Position numbers and translations under genes: made by a program
Shown: positions 53,377 to 64,000 of the stretch, in pieces
How the letters are laid out: each line of letters begins with the position of its first letter
Position numbering within the stretch: position 1 is the first letter of the stretch
From: Durusdinium trenchii
Lineage: Eukaryota; Sar; Dinophyceae; Suessiales; Symbiodiniaceae
Assembly (NCBI GenBank): GCA_963970005.1
Contig: CAXAMN010023695.1
Span: forward strand, 539,082-603,081
DNA length: 64,000 bases
Reading direction: 5' to 3'
The notes under the pieces: generated by a model
Database searches by the model: none
Told to the model about the DNA's origin: nothing
Seen by the model: only the letters and a program-made list of their open reading frames with translations

Positions 53377-56300
53377 GTGGGAACCTTCCTGGGCGAGGAC
53401 GTCCCTGGGTTTCTGGGGGAGAAAGGTGCCCGTCCTGTGGTAGATCGAGACAAGAACACGTGGAAACACGCGCGGATTTGGTGAAGAGATTTGGTTGAGA
53501 GTGCGAAATCCCTGTCGATTTGGATTTGTTGTGATTTGTAGTGGTATATATATATATGTATAATATATGTGTATATGTATATTGATATGGATTGGTGGTT
53601 TCTGGTCGACGGCTCACCTTGGTGTTGGTTGGAGAAGCCGCAGGACTTCTCCATTGCAAAGATCCTCCGCATGGAATTCTTGAATTCAGCAGCCCTGGCA
53701 GCACGAAGCTCACGAAGCGTCGGACGCGACGCGTCTTCTTTTTGGCTTCAGGCAGCCCAATGCCCAAGTGACACGGCACCTTCCAATGTTTCAGTCACAG
53801 TACTTTTTTCGACCACTCACGCTCCCTTTCACATCCACCAGCCACATCCAGCCTGTTGGGCAAACCGCTTGTTGTGTCCCTTTCACAAGGCCAGCTGGAA
53901 CCCCAGGCAAGGATCACTCTGAAGAAGTTGGCACGTCAGAACTCTTGGGTGCTCAGTCGGAGGTTTGCCTCGTGGACACGGGGATTGTGTCGGCATTGCG
54001 CACAGGCCAGGGGGTGAACTTCTCAGTCATCGACTGTCCAAGCGTAGCTGAACGAGATGTTTCCAGCGAGTACGTTCAGATTGGAAAAATGCATGAATGA
54101 TGCAAGTCATGCAACTCATTGATTCATTGCAAAGTGCATGTTGATTGGAAAGTGCATGAATGTTTGAACTCATCCAACTTCCTCATTCTTCCGACTTCGC
54201 CTAGTCCATGACTCCAGAAGTCTGTGGCAGGGAATTCCCCTGTTTCGGCATCGACCCGCGCACCTCTCACGGGCACATCTCTCCTCCGTCGACCGGCGGA
54301 GCGAGGCCTTGAGGGTCTTCAAGTGCCGCAAGATTTGCAGAAGATGCATCGCTTGTTGGGTGGCTTGTCGGAGGCCACCCCCGGCCGTCCACGCGCCACC
54401 GATTCGGCCGCACGGCCGGCGATTCGGCCACCGTCCACGGCCGCCGGTTCGTGAGTCTTCTTGGGGGTTGTGGACAGGTGGACAAAAAGATGGAGAGAAA
54501 ATGTCCAAGCTGCAGCTGAGGATGGAACTGAGGATTCTGCTAGCCGGCACTTGCTGCTGTTTTTGCCAGCAACGGCTACATGTGTTGGTGGGCCGACAGG
54601 GTTTGACACTAACGTGGCTGCCAGGATCTAAGCGTTTGATCTTTTTGAAAGAGTTTTCCCACCGGCTCTTGCCTCAATAGATGAGAGACAGCGGCAAACG
54701 ATGAGTCGGAGCCACGCTGCGGGTGGCCGGACGCCGTCGTGCAGGTCTGGTGGCGGCAGCAGCTCAGAGCAGCTCGGAGCGGCGCGCTGAAGAAGCGGAA
54801 GAGTGGCGACAAAGAGGAGAAGGTTTTTTGGATGGTAAGATGAAAGGGACCTCAGGCATCTTCAGGCCAAGTACGTGGTGTAAATTTAAGTCAGTTGTGT
54901 TGTCATTATGTCCAGTGGCGGGTTCGTGGAAACCATAGAATTCTTCTGGTAGCTTGGTACTAGTACCTGGATACCTTACAGTTGATGGTGGTGACCCTGA
55001 AAAGGAAACAGGAAAGTAGTACAGTAGGGGTGTGAAAAAAATCACCAAGAGCGATGCAGATTATGTTGCTGCCTCGGTCATGCGGTGAAAGGCAGCATCC
55101 TTGCCCTGGGGGTTGCCGGAAGTGTTGTGCCCTCCGACAGTCAAGCCACTAGTTTAAGGACACAGAGGCATTAGGCATTGTCCTTCCTCCCATACGGAGC
55201 CTCAGGTTACCAGGTTAATACCCGAGTTGGCAACAGACCATCCAACTAACTACAGTACCTAAAAAAATAACATTGGAGCTACAGGCGTGAAGATAGCAGA
55301 TAGCACGAGCACTGCCCACGGGATCTCTACCTTTTTTTCCCCTCTGCCCTTCTCCGCAGGTATGCAAAGCCGAACCTTAGCGTCACCAACTATAACTATA
55401 TATAGCAAAAATGAATTCAGGGTGAAACATGCCCGCTAAATAGCTACTAAGTTACTAGGAGCAAAGGGCATCGCTACTAGGACGCTACGAACGGAGCAAA
55501 GGCTTACCGCACCGAGCCCGAAATCCACACCGAACCACATCACCCATCACCGATCGGACCGATCGGACGCGCCAGGAGCTCGTCGCTGAGCTCAGCGCCC
55601 CGCTGGCGGCCGCGGTGGATGCCCTGCAGGATGAGCTCCGAGGTGCCAGTTTAAGGGCGTAGCTTGGAACGCTGAAAGGGGCAGATGGACCTGGGGGGAT
55701 TTCCTGACCTTGGCGCGGTGAAAGATGTGCGCTAACCTTCCCCTCCCCCAAAAATGGTTGAGGTTCCTTCTGCGAGATTCCCGACCCATTTGGGTTTGAT
55801 TCCATTGGAGGTTGGTGGATGGGTGCCGGGTACCACATGGTATATATCACGTGGTGCATCATAGTACCACCATCATTTGCCACCTTTCCTTTCGTTGAGC
55901 GAGGTCGGACACCTCGAGTCGGCACCAGACCGACCCGTCACCATGGACAAGGATTTTAAACGCCCGAATTGGATTGCTCGTTCGTTTCAAGGGAATCGCC
56001 GAATTGGATCATGAAACTGAAGGATGCTAACAACTAGTAACATCTAGTAAGTAACTAGGATCTAGGACTGAGGCAGTGCGGCTCTTGAACTCGAATGGCT
56101 GCGGGTGTTGCACGCCTTGGGTAGCCGGTGTTGCCTGTCACCAAGGATCTTGCCATCCATCAACAGTTTACACCAGCTGTTCTTCTCCACTGTCCGACGC
56201 TTATTCCGACTTCCGGGGTACAGAATAGATGTGGGGCCTGTGGAGCTTGTTTCCGGTGTTGCTGCATACTGAAAACTCGATGAGCTTGGAAGTGGCACCT

Positions 56301-56442
56301 GGAGCAACATGGGATACACGTGTGACCTGGAGCTTTCAGGAACCACCAGCATCATAACCTTGAAGCAATATTGACGTCAAAACACCTTCCCCTTGAAAAC
56401 AGTGCGCACACACACACATTGAATTACATTCATCACCTCCAG
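53377..56442. other. Mostly non-coding; three exon-like frames
   Basis: 53890-54100 (+) reads ELLGAQSEVCLVDTGIVSAL. 54230-54450 (+) reads ERGLEGLQVPQDLQKMHRLL, with a GTGAGT donor at 54451. 55550-55661 (+) reads TRQELVAELSAPLAAAVDAL and then QDELRGASLRA, to a stop, helix-like. Each has only one believable boundary. A TA run is near 53546. The rest shows nothing. Confidence 0.3.
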
Positions 56443-56702
56443 GATGTCGGAGATTCGTTTTACCAATCGTTTCTCGGGCTTTTTCGACGAACGTCGACGT
56501 TTTTTCCGTTTACCAAGGTGATGCTGCACTGGAACTTGCACGCCCCTGCGCTCCCGGCCTCTCAGAAGTTGAGCTTTGAGTCCTGGATGGCGTTGAACCG
56601 TGCCTTGGAGGTCACTACCTGCGAGAGCTTGGAACTCTTGAGTCGGTTTTTGTTGTCTTCGGGTCTTCTGCTGAACGTGTACTGTGCAAGGGAAGGCTGT
56701 TG
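56443..56702 (+). CDS. Internal exon, unknown
   Basis: The acceptor CACCTCCAG (ending 56442) and the donor GTAAAC (56703) bound a phase-zero frame of 86 codons. It reads DVGDSFYQSFLGLFRRTSTF, then SFESWMALNRALEVTTCESL and ELLSRFLLSSGLLLNVY. A long - strand frame overlaps it (56377-57033) but has no splice support. No family recognised. Confidence 0.4.
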
Positions 56703-56806
56703 GTAAACGGTCTTGCTCCAATGTTTGGAAAGGTGCATCCGATCCATCATTCGCCATTCTTATGAGACTGTAGATTTCCCTCTTCTCCCACGGAAAACGG
56801 CTTATA

Positions 56807-57343
56807 ATGGCTTCCAACACTTTCCTGTTCTTGCTACATGTCATCTCAATGCTACTTGGGCTCTTGCTCCCCGGGCAAGTTGCCAAGGAAGTGGCAGCAA
56901 GGACCGGCAACTTGTGCTTGAGGTATTGAGAATGCCTAAATGGTGCAAATGGTCTGAAGTTCCTTCGGCTCGTTGAAGACCTGCAGTTGGGAACCATGTT
57001 GGAACGCAGACGATGGTGGCAACTGAATGACATACAGCAACTGGTGTCTTCTTGGGATTGGACTCAGCGAGCATCTCACATCAAAGAGACCACCCCAAAG
57101 CATCATCACTGGTACTAGGACAAGTCTGTGAAGGCCAACTGGTTCAGGCCTGGTTTCCCCACGTTCTGGGTAGGGCCGTATCATATCCTGCAGGAGGATG
57201 TGCCTGAGTGGCTGCTGGAGAATATCTACACCACCGTGGCACAAGCTCCTATCAAGGAGCTTTCTTTGGAGCCTGATGAGGCCTTGCAACTTGGACCCTT
57301 TCTGGCGGCCCATTGCTTTCACCAAGTGAGAGGGCCCCTGTAG
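56807..57343 (+). pseudogene. Secreted-type protein gene with two in-frame stops
   Basis: From ATG 56807 a 178-codon reading is protein-like throughout and ends at a stop at 57341-57343, but it is interrupted by TGA at 56927-56929 (codon 41) and TAG at 57116-57118 (codon 104). The N-terminus looks like a signal peptide or membrane anchor (MASNTFLFLLHVISMLLGLL). Later parts read GLKFLRLVEDLQLGTMLERR, WFRPGFPTFWVGPYHILQED and VPEWLLENIYTTVAQAPIKE. No frameshift is needed, only the two stops. Likely a recent pseudogene; short introns spanning the stops are an alternative. Confidence 0.45.
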
Positions 57344-58743
57344 CACCCATGGGGTTTGACTGGAAGAGCTGAGGCGAAAGCCCTCACTGGGCTCCATAGC
57401 TGCAAAAGGAGCCCGCGATCTGGGTCGTGTATGGGTCATGTGGGCGGGCCTGGGATTGGTCCCAAGAAGTGGAAGGATGGCATGGTGTGAAGGCCGCTCA
57501 GGCCCCGGCCCTCGGAATCTTGGGATGGGTCATAGCGGCCATAGGAGAACACTTATATAGAGATCCAATTTTTAACAGAATACATCGCATGTAAATCCTC
57601 CCAAGATCTCCCAAGCCTTGAGCAAAGAACGCCTGAGATCATTTCTTTCAACGAACCTCACATCCTTCCCGTCAACCCGTCAGCTCGCCCAAACGCTCGG
57701 CCGCAGCCGCAGCCGAGCTTGGAAGTCGTCCCAAGGCCGTAGCCATGGCCTACTGGTCATGGCCAAAGCCGAAGGCTGGGCGGTCGTCCAGGGCGATGGC
57801 CCCGGTGGAGTGGCCAAAAGCAACTTCTTAGAGCCTCGACTGAAAGGAGTGGCCAATGGGCATGGGGCGTGATGTGGATCATGTAGCTGGAAGTCTTTGG
57901 GGGTAAAGCCGGTAAAGCATTTCGTTTAAGCTAGCTGGCTTGAGAGATCTCGGCCGCTACAAGAGCTCATGAAAAGAAAAGGGTGGAGCCTTTGAGCGAT
58001 TTCGTTCGGACGAGTCAGCGGACCTTCCCTGTGGACGTTGCGAAAGATTTCGGTCGCACGGATCTGAGGAATGCATTCGGATGACTGGCATGATCAGCAG
58101 CACAGTTGCATCATGTTGCATCTACCACTGGGCTTTCTTCGGGTCCTTCAGATATCACACCCACGCAGATATATAGTGACATTACTATACGGGTACTGTG
58201 TATATCAAACACAAAGTTTTACAATATTAGATGTATTTGCAATATTATCTTTAATAAACACCTATAAAATCCTATAAACACAGAGTATACTTAGACATGT
58301 ATATAAATATTAACAATACTTCACACCCACTCCCAACAATGTAAGGCCACTGCTAGATTCCCCCAAGAGATAGCGATGACTCCCAAAATCACCGTGCACT
58401 GAGGCGAGGCGACGTCTGCCAGGCTCTCGGCGCGCGCGGAGGCGGGGCCGCGTCGCGAAGAGCGACGTGGAGGGAAGGTCCCGCGGCGAAGGAAAACAAC
58501 AACGAACCAAAAACGTTGTTTTTTTCTACTATAGGTTCTTTGTTTAGTTACTGTATTTAGTATTATATAGACATCTTTTGGAGGAACCTGTTTTGGGAGG
58601 TTCTTTGTTCGTCCTGTCGGGTCGGGTCGGTCGCTGTCTGTCTCTGTCTCTCTCCCTTTGTCTCCCTTTGTGAAAGTCGTATGGCATTATGGGTCTTTCT
58701 GGTTATTTGGTCAGACCCGACGAACTGGGAGAGGTGAATCCAG
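57344..58743. other. No supported gene
   Basis: A + strand frame at 57618-57872 (84 codons) is open but of unclear quality. AT-rich DNA at 58150-58320. No repeats of note. Confidence 0.3.
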
Positions 58744-59149
58744 CTTTCGGACCAAGGACTCGCAAGCAGATACCGTGACCTTGGCTGAATTCAGGGTCGA
58801 AAGGGCTCCCAAGCGTGCAGGAGGCACGCTCCTCATAGCAGCCATGTGGCTCCGTGGATGTTCCTGTCCAGTTGCTGAGGCACTCTGGCTGTCCTTGCGT
58901 GGGCCACTGCTCTTCTTTGCTCGGGAGTCAGGGCCCCTGAAGCCCTTCGCCTTCCTCCACCTCACGCAGTGGCTCACCGAAGTGGACCCTGCAAGGCCCG
59001 GCGCATCCTCGGACGATCGGAGGGGCCCCACGGGTGACGGACGATCTGGGGCATGGTGCCAGGTCAACGTTCATCTTGCAGGGCTCGGATCGGGAGAGGG
59101 TGAAGAAGGAGGAGCTGAGTTGCTGGAAAGTGCTTGGCCTGTTAGGTGA
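58744..59149 (+). CDS. Candidate exon, unknown, 134 codons
   Basis: After GAATCCAG (ending 58743) the frame reads FRTKDSQADTVTLAEFRVER, then a hydrophobic stretch (EALWLSLRGPLLFFA) and an acidic Gly/Glu-rich end, to TGA 59147-59149, where GTGAAG could also be a donor. The - strand is open over much of it. No family recognised. Confidence 0.33.
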
Positions 59150-59643
59150 AGGGGAGCGTGAAGGTGTTAAGCCGGTTAAGCCCAAGCCGGCGACTTAGGA
59201 CGTATAGGAGTCCTTAGGAGATCAGAAAGTTGGCTACGACGAACGGTCTGTATTGGGCTCCAGGACTCTCCAGCCACCCGCCCGACCTTGCAACTCATCG
59301 TGCTCTTACCGGACGGCCGACACTCGGGGTGATTCAGCCGAGCCGCTGCCATCCGAGCCGTCAACGCGTTGTGGAGATGGCAGCGAACCAACTGGTACAC
59401 ATCTCCCTGATTACAAAGAAACACGATGCCCCCAAGCAAACAAAAATGACATCAATCTCTTATTGGCATTTGGAACCAGGGCATCTCTACCTATACTGGG
59501 CATCAGGTAATTTATATTCACCTTGTTGGCACATTTCTTACAGATAGCAATGGTTCAGATTTTCCGCACCACGGCCACGTTCCCCACGCCCTCCGGGATT
59601 TTTCGCTTCCTGGTCGCATGGCGCAAAAATCCGAGGATTTCAG

Positions 59644-59763
59644 GCCTTCGAGTTTGCCCAGCTGGCCTTTATGGTGGGTGACAAAGATCGCCTGGCCAAC
59701 TGGCTGGAAGGCCTCGCCTCCTTAAAGGAGCTGCCGGATCTGGGCGAGGACGTTCCCGTCTAA
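59644..59763 (+). CDS. Candidate terminal exon, unknown
   Basis: After the acceptor GGATTTCAG (ending 59643) 39 codons read AFEFAQLAFMVGDKDRLANW and then LEGLASLKELPDLGEDVPV, before TAA 59761-59763. The reading stays protein-like beyond the stop for 22 more codons (GLKKVGLLAPREMAEREIK) to TGA 59830-59832, so the TAA may be a recent mutation. No family recognised. Confidence 0.42.
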   Translation, partial: AFEFAQLAFMVGDKDRLANWLEGLASLKELPDLGEDVPV

Positions 59764-60489
59764 GGCCTCAAAAAGGTCGGCTTGCTGGCGCCGCGGGAGA
59801 TGGCAGAGAGGGAGATCAAGAGACACACGTGAACCATGTGTTGCAGTTGTTTCCGCAATTTTTCTGAAGGGATCTCAGGGCCGATGATTGCCCAAGGCTG
59901 TACCGGGTGCCCATCAGAAGTCTTTGAGCATGCTGGGTTTCTGGCTAGGAAGGCCTCGTCCCCTCTACGCTGTGCCTGGGGCGATCTTGGCTCTGAGCCC
60001 AGATGACGCCGTGCAGATGTGATGCGTCATGTCTGTCACGTGAAGTCCAAATGGTCTGTCAGAGCGCAGACGCGCACACGAACACAGGTAGCCTCCACCT
60101 GTCGCGCTTGGCGACAAAGGCATGGTGGGACGAATGGGGAGGCTTTGTGCTGAGTGACCATTAAGCACCCTCCTGCTGAGGGTCTTCAATCATGTGGAGC
60201 TGTCTTTTCATGGTGCAGACGGGCTTTCAGGATAGGCAAAGAAGTAGGAAGTTCAATTCCGACACATTTTGAGCCATGGCGGCTGTTTTCCCTGCGAATC
60301 AGGCGGGCAGCTGACTCAATGTCTCTTGACCACTCAGGTCTTTGATTTGGGTTTGGAGGAACATCTTCATGAGGATTTCCACCCGCTGAAGAACACAAAA
60401 AATGCACTTGAAAGATAATGAAAGATCTCTTTGCTTCCAGGGATTCCAACTAAAGGCACGTCAACTGCCAACCGCCATGTGGGTGGCAG
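59764..60489. other. Probable intergenic or intronic DNA
   Basis: Apart from the read-through piece just after the stop at 59763, nothing was recognised before the flavoprotein exon. Confidence 0.35.
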
Positions 60490-60606
60490 GTGATTGTGGT
60501 GGGCGGTGGCCTGGCCGGCATGTCTGCGGCCAACACTGTGGTGGAGCTGGGTGGCCGCAGCTTGCTGCTGGACAAGTCCTCCTTCTGCGGTGGCAACAGC
60601 ACCAAG
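60490..60606 (+). CDS. FAD-binding exon of a fumarate-reductase-like flavoprotein
   Basis: Exactly 39 codons between the acceptor GGTGGCAG (ending 60489) and the donor GTAGGC (60607), phase zero at both ends. The sequence VIVVGGGLAGMSAANTVVEL is the FAD/NAD(P) dinucleotide-binding strand-turn-helix (GxGxxG type). It is followed by LLLDKSSFCGGNSTK, a combination typical of soluble fumarate reductase/succinate dehydrogenase-type flavoproteins, which reduce fumarate with electrons passed through FAD. In that family the next residues are usually a Ser-Gly-Ile-Asn-Gly motif; I could not find an exon carrying it downstream in the window. So this is a partial or orphan exon. Confidence 0.7.
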
Positions 60607-62642
60607 GTAGGCACAGCCGAAGATATGCGTCCTTTGTGTTGATTCACAGTAACTACTGTATATAGTCAATATCTACATGTCCACCCGTTCTCACCTTTCT
60701 ACTCCGTTTGGCTCAAGGAAAACACGAGCGCGGTATCGTGCTAAGGCTGGTTGTCAGCCGTATCGTGTCGCCAACGCGTGGTACGTTCTGGGCGGTTCCT
60801 AGCTTCCTCCACCAGGGCGTAGGTAACCCTCAAAGTTTGTAGAACCTGCTTCGAATGGCTTGGATGACGAACGCTACGTTCTGACGACTCTTGGCCGAAT
60901 CGATGAGTGACAACCTCCCTGCGTGTCAGGGAGTAATACTGAGCCTGCTGTTGCAGAAGATGCTCAATCCTTTGGCACAGCCTGGACTTCTCAGCCATTT
61001 TTGGTCTGTGTTTGGACTCCTGCTCCGCTTGAGGCGCGCTTGGCGCTGGAACTAGTCCTCACAGTGATGGTGGTCTTCTTCCTTCTGAGGATGCCGACGA
61101 ACCTTGAGTTGCCGCCGAAGCGTGGTTGATGTCGGGGCTGAAAAGTTTGCGTGTGGTGACGGCTCCACCTTCGAATGGACGTGTCAGTTTAAACTTCTTT
61201 GTCCACTTGCAACTTGCAATGCACCCGATTCGTCAAAAGTGGATAAAAGTGGTACGATCATTTTGGCTGGCAGCATAATGGGGAAGGTCATCTGGGCCTA
61301 GGCGGCCCAAGGCGGTGCGGCCTCCTGACCTTTTGTGTGAGGGGTTCCTGGTGATCGCTGGGCTTGGCGATGCCTCTTGCGTCATTATGGTGTGCCCGCT
61401 TCCAAGAGACAGTTCATCTCCAGTCAAACCAGTTCCAAGGAGAAGAACCGCCACCGTGAGCTGCATCATCCTGATTGTCCTGCTGCGGAGTGGGCCCGCT
61501 CTGTGACACGCGCGCCTGTTGCTCCTGTGTCCGTTCAACGGTGTCGGGTCTTCGCGCTCAACATCGCGGCAGGTTCTCGCAAGCTTTCAGTTGGCCCGTC
61601 CTGAGGAAGCGCAAACGTGCTCAGGGTACTGTTCAGACTTGTCCAGTCATTGCAGACGGGGGGGCAGTTGTGCATTTGTCACAAGGCCACAAGGCCTTTC
61701 GTTTCTTGCCAGTGAAGCTTGTAATTAAGCATTCTTGTGATTCCACCGGTGATAGTGTGCAGACTGCGCCTGCAGCAGTTGGCGGCTGCTGAGACTGCAT
61801 GTCGTGTTCTTGGGTTCTTGGTATGAATCCCGCGTTTTTGGTGCGTTTTTTTGCCACTGCGCGGACAGTCTTGAGTGAGCAGGAGACATCATGACTTGGT
61901 TAGGCACGATGAATTTGCACTGGAGTGTGCAAGTGTAAAGCTGTTGCCTTGGAAGCATTTGGGTTTTTCCTGTTTGCTTGGAAATTTTGACGCAGCGGCC
62001 ACTTTGTATAGGGTGGCCATTCTTTAAAAATTGCAGATTCGTCAAATTTGGTTGGATGGGATGGTCTTGTAAACGCATTTCCTATTGTTTCTGGATGTGC
62101 TTTGCAAAGTATGCTCGTCCAAGACGTGGGCAGGGTATGGACACACAGGCTGCTGAAATCAGAAGCATGTCAAACTCTGGGGGTCTGGGGTAGAAGAGCC
62201 TTGTTCGCGACTCGTTGTCTCAGCGTTCGCAACCGTCCACAGCCGTCTGCGGTAGAGCCCTAAGGCGCTGCCATTGGGGCAAGCTCTTGGAGAGGGTTTT
62301 GCCTGGAAGCGTGACGGGTCAGATTCGTGTGAAATAGCGAGGAATCGTGTGGAAACGTAAGATGTTGAAGCGTGGAGGATTCACTGCACAGGCGCAGCGT
62401 TTTGTGAGATCCGCAGTTTTCTGCGTAGTCACATTGGGAGTGGCGTTTGGGGAGTGGTGTTTTGGGGTTGTTGGATGCGACTGTGACATTGGGATTGGCG
62501 TTTCAGGGCGCTGCGTCGAAGCTATGTTTTTGTGACAAGTCTCGTGCGAAATGCTCGTTTTGTAGACTTGACATGTGACTTTCGGAGGACGTCTCGTACG
62601 AAACGCTCGTTCTGGAGACGTGACGGTTGACTTTTGTGAAAA
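60607..62642. other. No firm gene; one frame-shifted protein-like stretch
   Basis: + strand 61377-61604 (APVAPVSVQRCRVFALNIAA) passes into a second frame that ends at 61792 (GTVQTCPVIADGGAVVHLSQ, then KAFRFLPVKLVIKHS). Together they may be a decayed gene. No splice sites or domain recognised; nothing else seen. Confidence 0.3.
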
Positions 62643-63606
62643 GAGTGTCCCGCAAGAGTGTCCCACAAGAGTGTCCGACAAGAGTGTCCCACAAGAGTGT
62701 CCCACAATAGTGTCCTACAAGAATGTCCCACAAGAGTGTCCTAGAAGAGTGTCCCACGAGAGTCCTAGAAGAGTACGAGAGTGTTCCACAAGAGTGTCGC
62801 ACAAGAGTGTCCCGCAAGCCACAGGGGTGTCCTGCAAGGATGTCCCACAAGAGTGTCCTAGAAGAGTGTCCCACGAGAGTCCTAGAAGAGTACAAGAGTG
62901 TCCCGCAAGCCACAGGGGTGTCCTGCAAGGATGTCCCACAAGAGTGTGCTACAAGACAAGACAAGAGTGTCCGACAAGAGTGTTGCACGAGAGTGTCCCA
63001 CAAGAGTGACATACAAGAGTGTCCTACAAGAGTGTACTACAAGACTGTTTCGCAAGAGTGTCCTACCAGAGTGTCCCACATGAGTGACAAACAAGAGTGT
63101 CCCACAAGAGTGTCCTGCAAGAGTGTCCCACAAGAATGTCCTACAAGAGTGTCCTACAAGAGTGCCCCACAAGAGCCAGAAGAATGTCCAACAAGAGTGG
63201 CCTACAAGAGTGTCTTACAAGAGTGTCCTACAAGAGTGTCCCACAAGAGTGTCCCACAAGAGTGTCCGACCAGAGTGTCCCACAAGAGGGATATACCGGA
63301 GTGTCCCACAAGAGTGTCCTACAAGAGTGTTCCACGAGAGTGTTCCACAATAGTGTCCGACAAGAGTGTCCCACAAGAGTTTCCTACAAGGGAGTCCCAG
63401 AAGAATGTCCTGCGAGAGTGTTTCGCCACATTGTTCCACAAGAGTGCCCAAGAGTGTCCCACAAGAGTCCTACAAAAGTTTTCCGCAAGAGTGCCCCGCA
63501 AGACTGTCCGACAAGAGTGTCGCACAAGAGTGCCCCACAAGAGTGTCCCACAAAGTGTCCGACAAGAGTGTCTTACGAGAGTTTCTCACAAGAGCGACAC
63601 ACAAGG
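62643..63606. repeat. 13-bp satellite array, about 960 bp
   Basis: Roughly 70 imperfect copies of GAGTGTCCCACAA, with variants (TCCTACAA, TCCGACAA, TCCTGCAA). Three units make 39 bp, so any open frame reads a 13-residue repeat: SVPQECPTRVSHK on the + strand and GHSCGTLLWDTLV on the - strand. Open frames of more than 150 codons exist on both strands because no unit variant creates a stop. Treated as satellite DNA. Confidence 0.92.
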
Positions 63607-63689
63607 GCATGGGGTTCAAAAAGAATCTTTTATTGGGATCAAAAGAAAATTATTAACACCATCAAAAAGAAATTTCTATGAAGATCAAA

Positions 63690-63930
63690 AAATAGTAGAC
63701 AGGATGGGAAGGAAGGAAGGAAGGAAAAGGCAGGAGGGAGGGAAGTTAGGAAGGAANNNNNNNNNNAGGAAGGAAGGAAGGAAAAGGCAGGAGGGAGGGA
63801 AGTTAGGAAGGAAGGAAGGAAAAGGCAGGAGGGAGGGAAGTTGGGAAGGAAGGAAGGAAGAAAGGAAGAAAGGAAGGAAGGAAGGAAGAAAGAAGGGAAG
63901 GAAGAAGGGAAGGAAGAAGGGAGCGTCCAC
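63690..63930. repeat. GGAA/GGGA purine repeat with longer unit
   Basis: GGAA tetranucleotides with a higher-order word GGCAGGAGGGAGGGAAGTT repeated three times; interrupted by an N gap. Confidence 0.9.
63757..63766. other. Assembly gap (10 N)
   Basis: Ten N inside a simple purine repeat; true length unknown. Confidence 0.99.
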
Positions 63931-64000
63931 CCGTGCGGGAGAGGTATTTTTAAAAAATAAATAGGGACCAAGAAAAACACAAATAGGGATCAATAAAACA

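Noticed and set aside
56377-57033. A 218-codon minus-strand frame
   Set aside because: The + strand over the same DNA has splice-bounded exon and signal-peptide-like readings; the - frame has no such support.
62723-63964. A 413-codon open frame
   Set aside because: It is the translation of the 13-bp satellite, a GGAA repeat and an N gap, not a gene.

Overview
The window looks like nuclear DNA of a dinoflagellate, most likely a symbiodiniacean. Four things point this way. Protein-like exons are short and far apart. Some putative introns start with GA instead of GT. Ankyrin-repeat exons recur at several places. Most of the long open reading frames are retrotransposon polyproteins of kinds known from this group. 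No bacterial operons, rRNA or tRNA genes were seen. Two 10-N scaffold gaps show this is an assembled scaffold.

Layout. 0-9.6 kb: a partial exon, a 291-residue membrane protein and several short exon islands on the + strand. 9.7-13.5 kb: satellite arrays with 73-bp, 60-bp and 30-bp units and G-runs. 13.8-21.2 kb: a decayed Ty1/copia-class element on the - strand with gag, protease, a methyltransferase-like domain, integrase, RT and RNase H, followed by a C-terminal extension with two hydrophobic segments. 22-24 kb: G-rich interspersed repeats. 25.5-32 kb: ankyrin exons, a foldback element, a 540-residue multi-pass membrane protein and further exons. 33-37 kb: minisatellites and a 1.55-kb structure with 413-bp direct terminal repeats. 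37-39.2 kb: exons and a broken transporter-like gene. 39.8-47.2 kb: a largely intact tyrosine-recombinase retroelement whose Pol protein carries a complete-looking C5 cytosine DNA methyltransferase between RT and RNase H. 47-62 kb: exon islands of an ankyrin-repeat gene, a fumarate-reductase-like flavoprotein and several unrecognised genes, some with in-frame stops. 62.6-63.9 kb: a 13-bp satellite and GGAA repeats.

How it fits together. The host genes I can make out are nearly all on the + strand, as in the one-directional gene blocks of dinoflagellates. The central feature is that two unrelated retroelement classes within 25 kb each carry a C5-methyltransferase or methyltransferase-like domain. 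Retrotransposon-encoded DNA methyltransferases have been reported from dinoflagellates and charophytes, so the principle is known. The copies, layout and accessory structures here deserve inspection. Exon calls away from the retroelements are made by eye from reading-frame quality and splice signals and are tentative.
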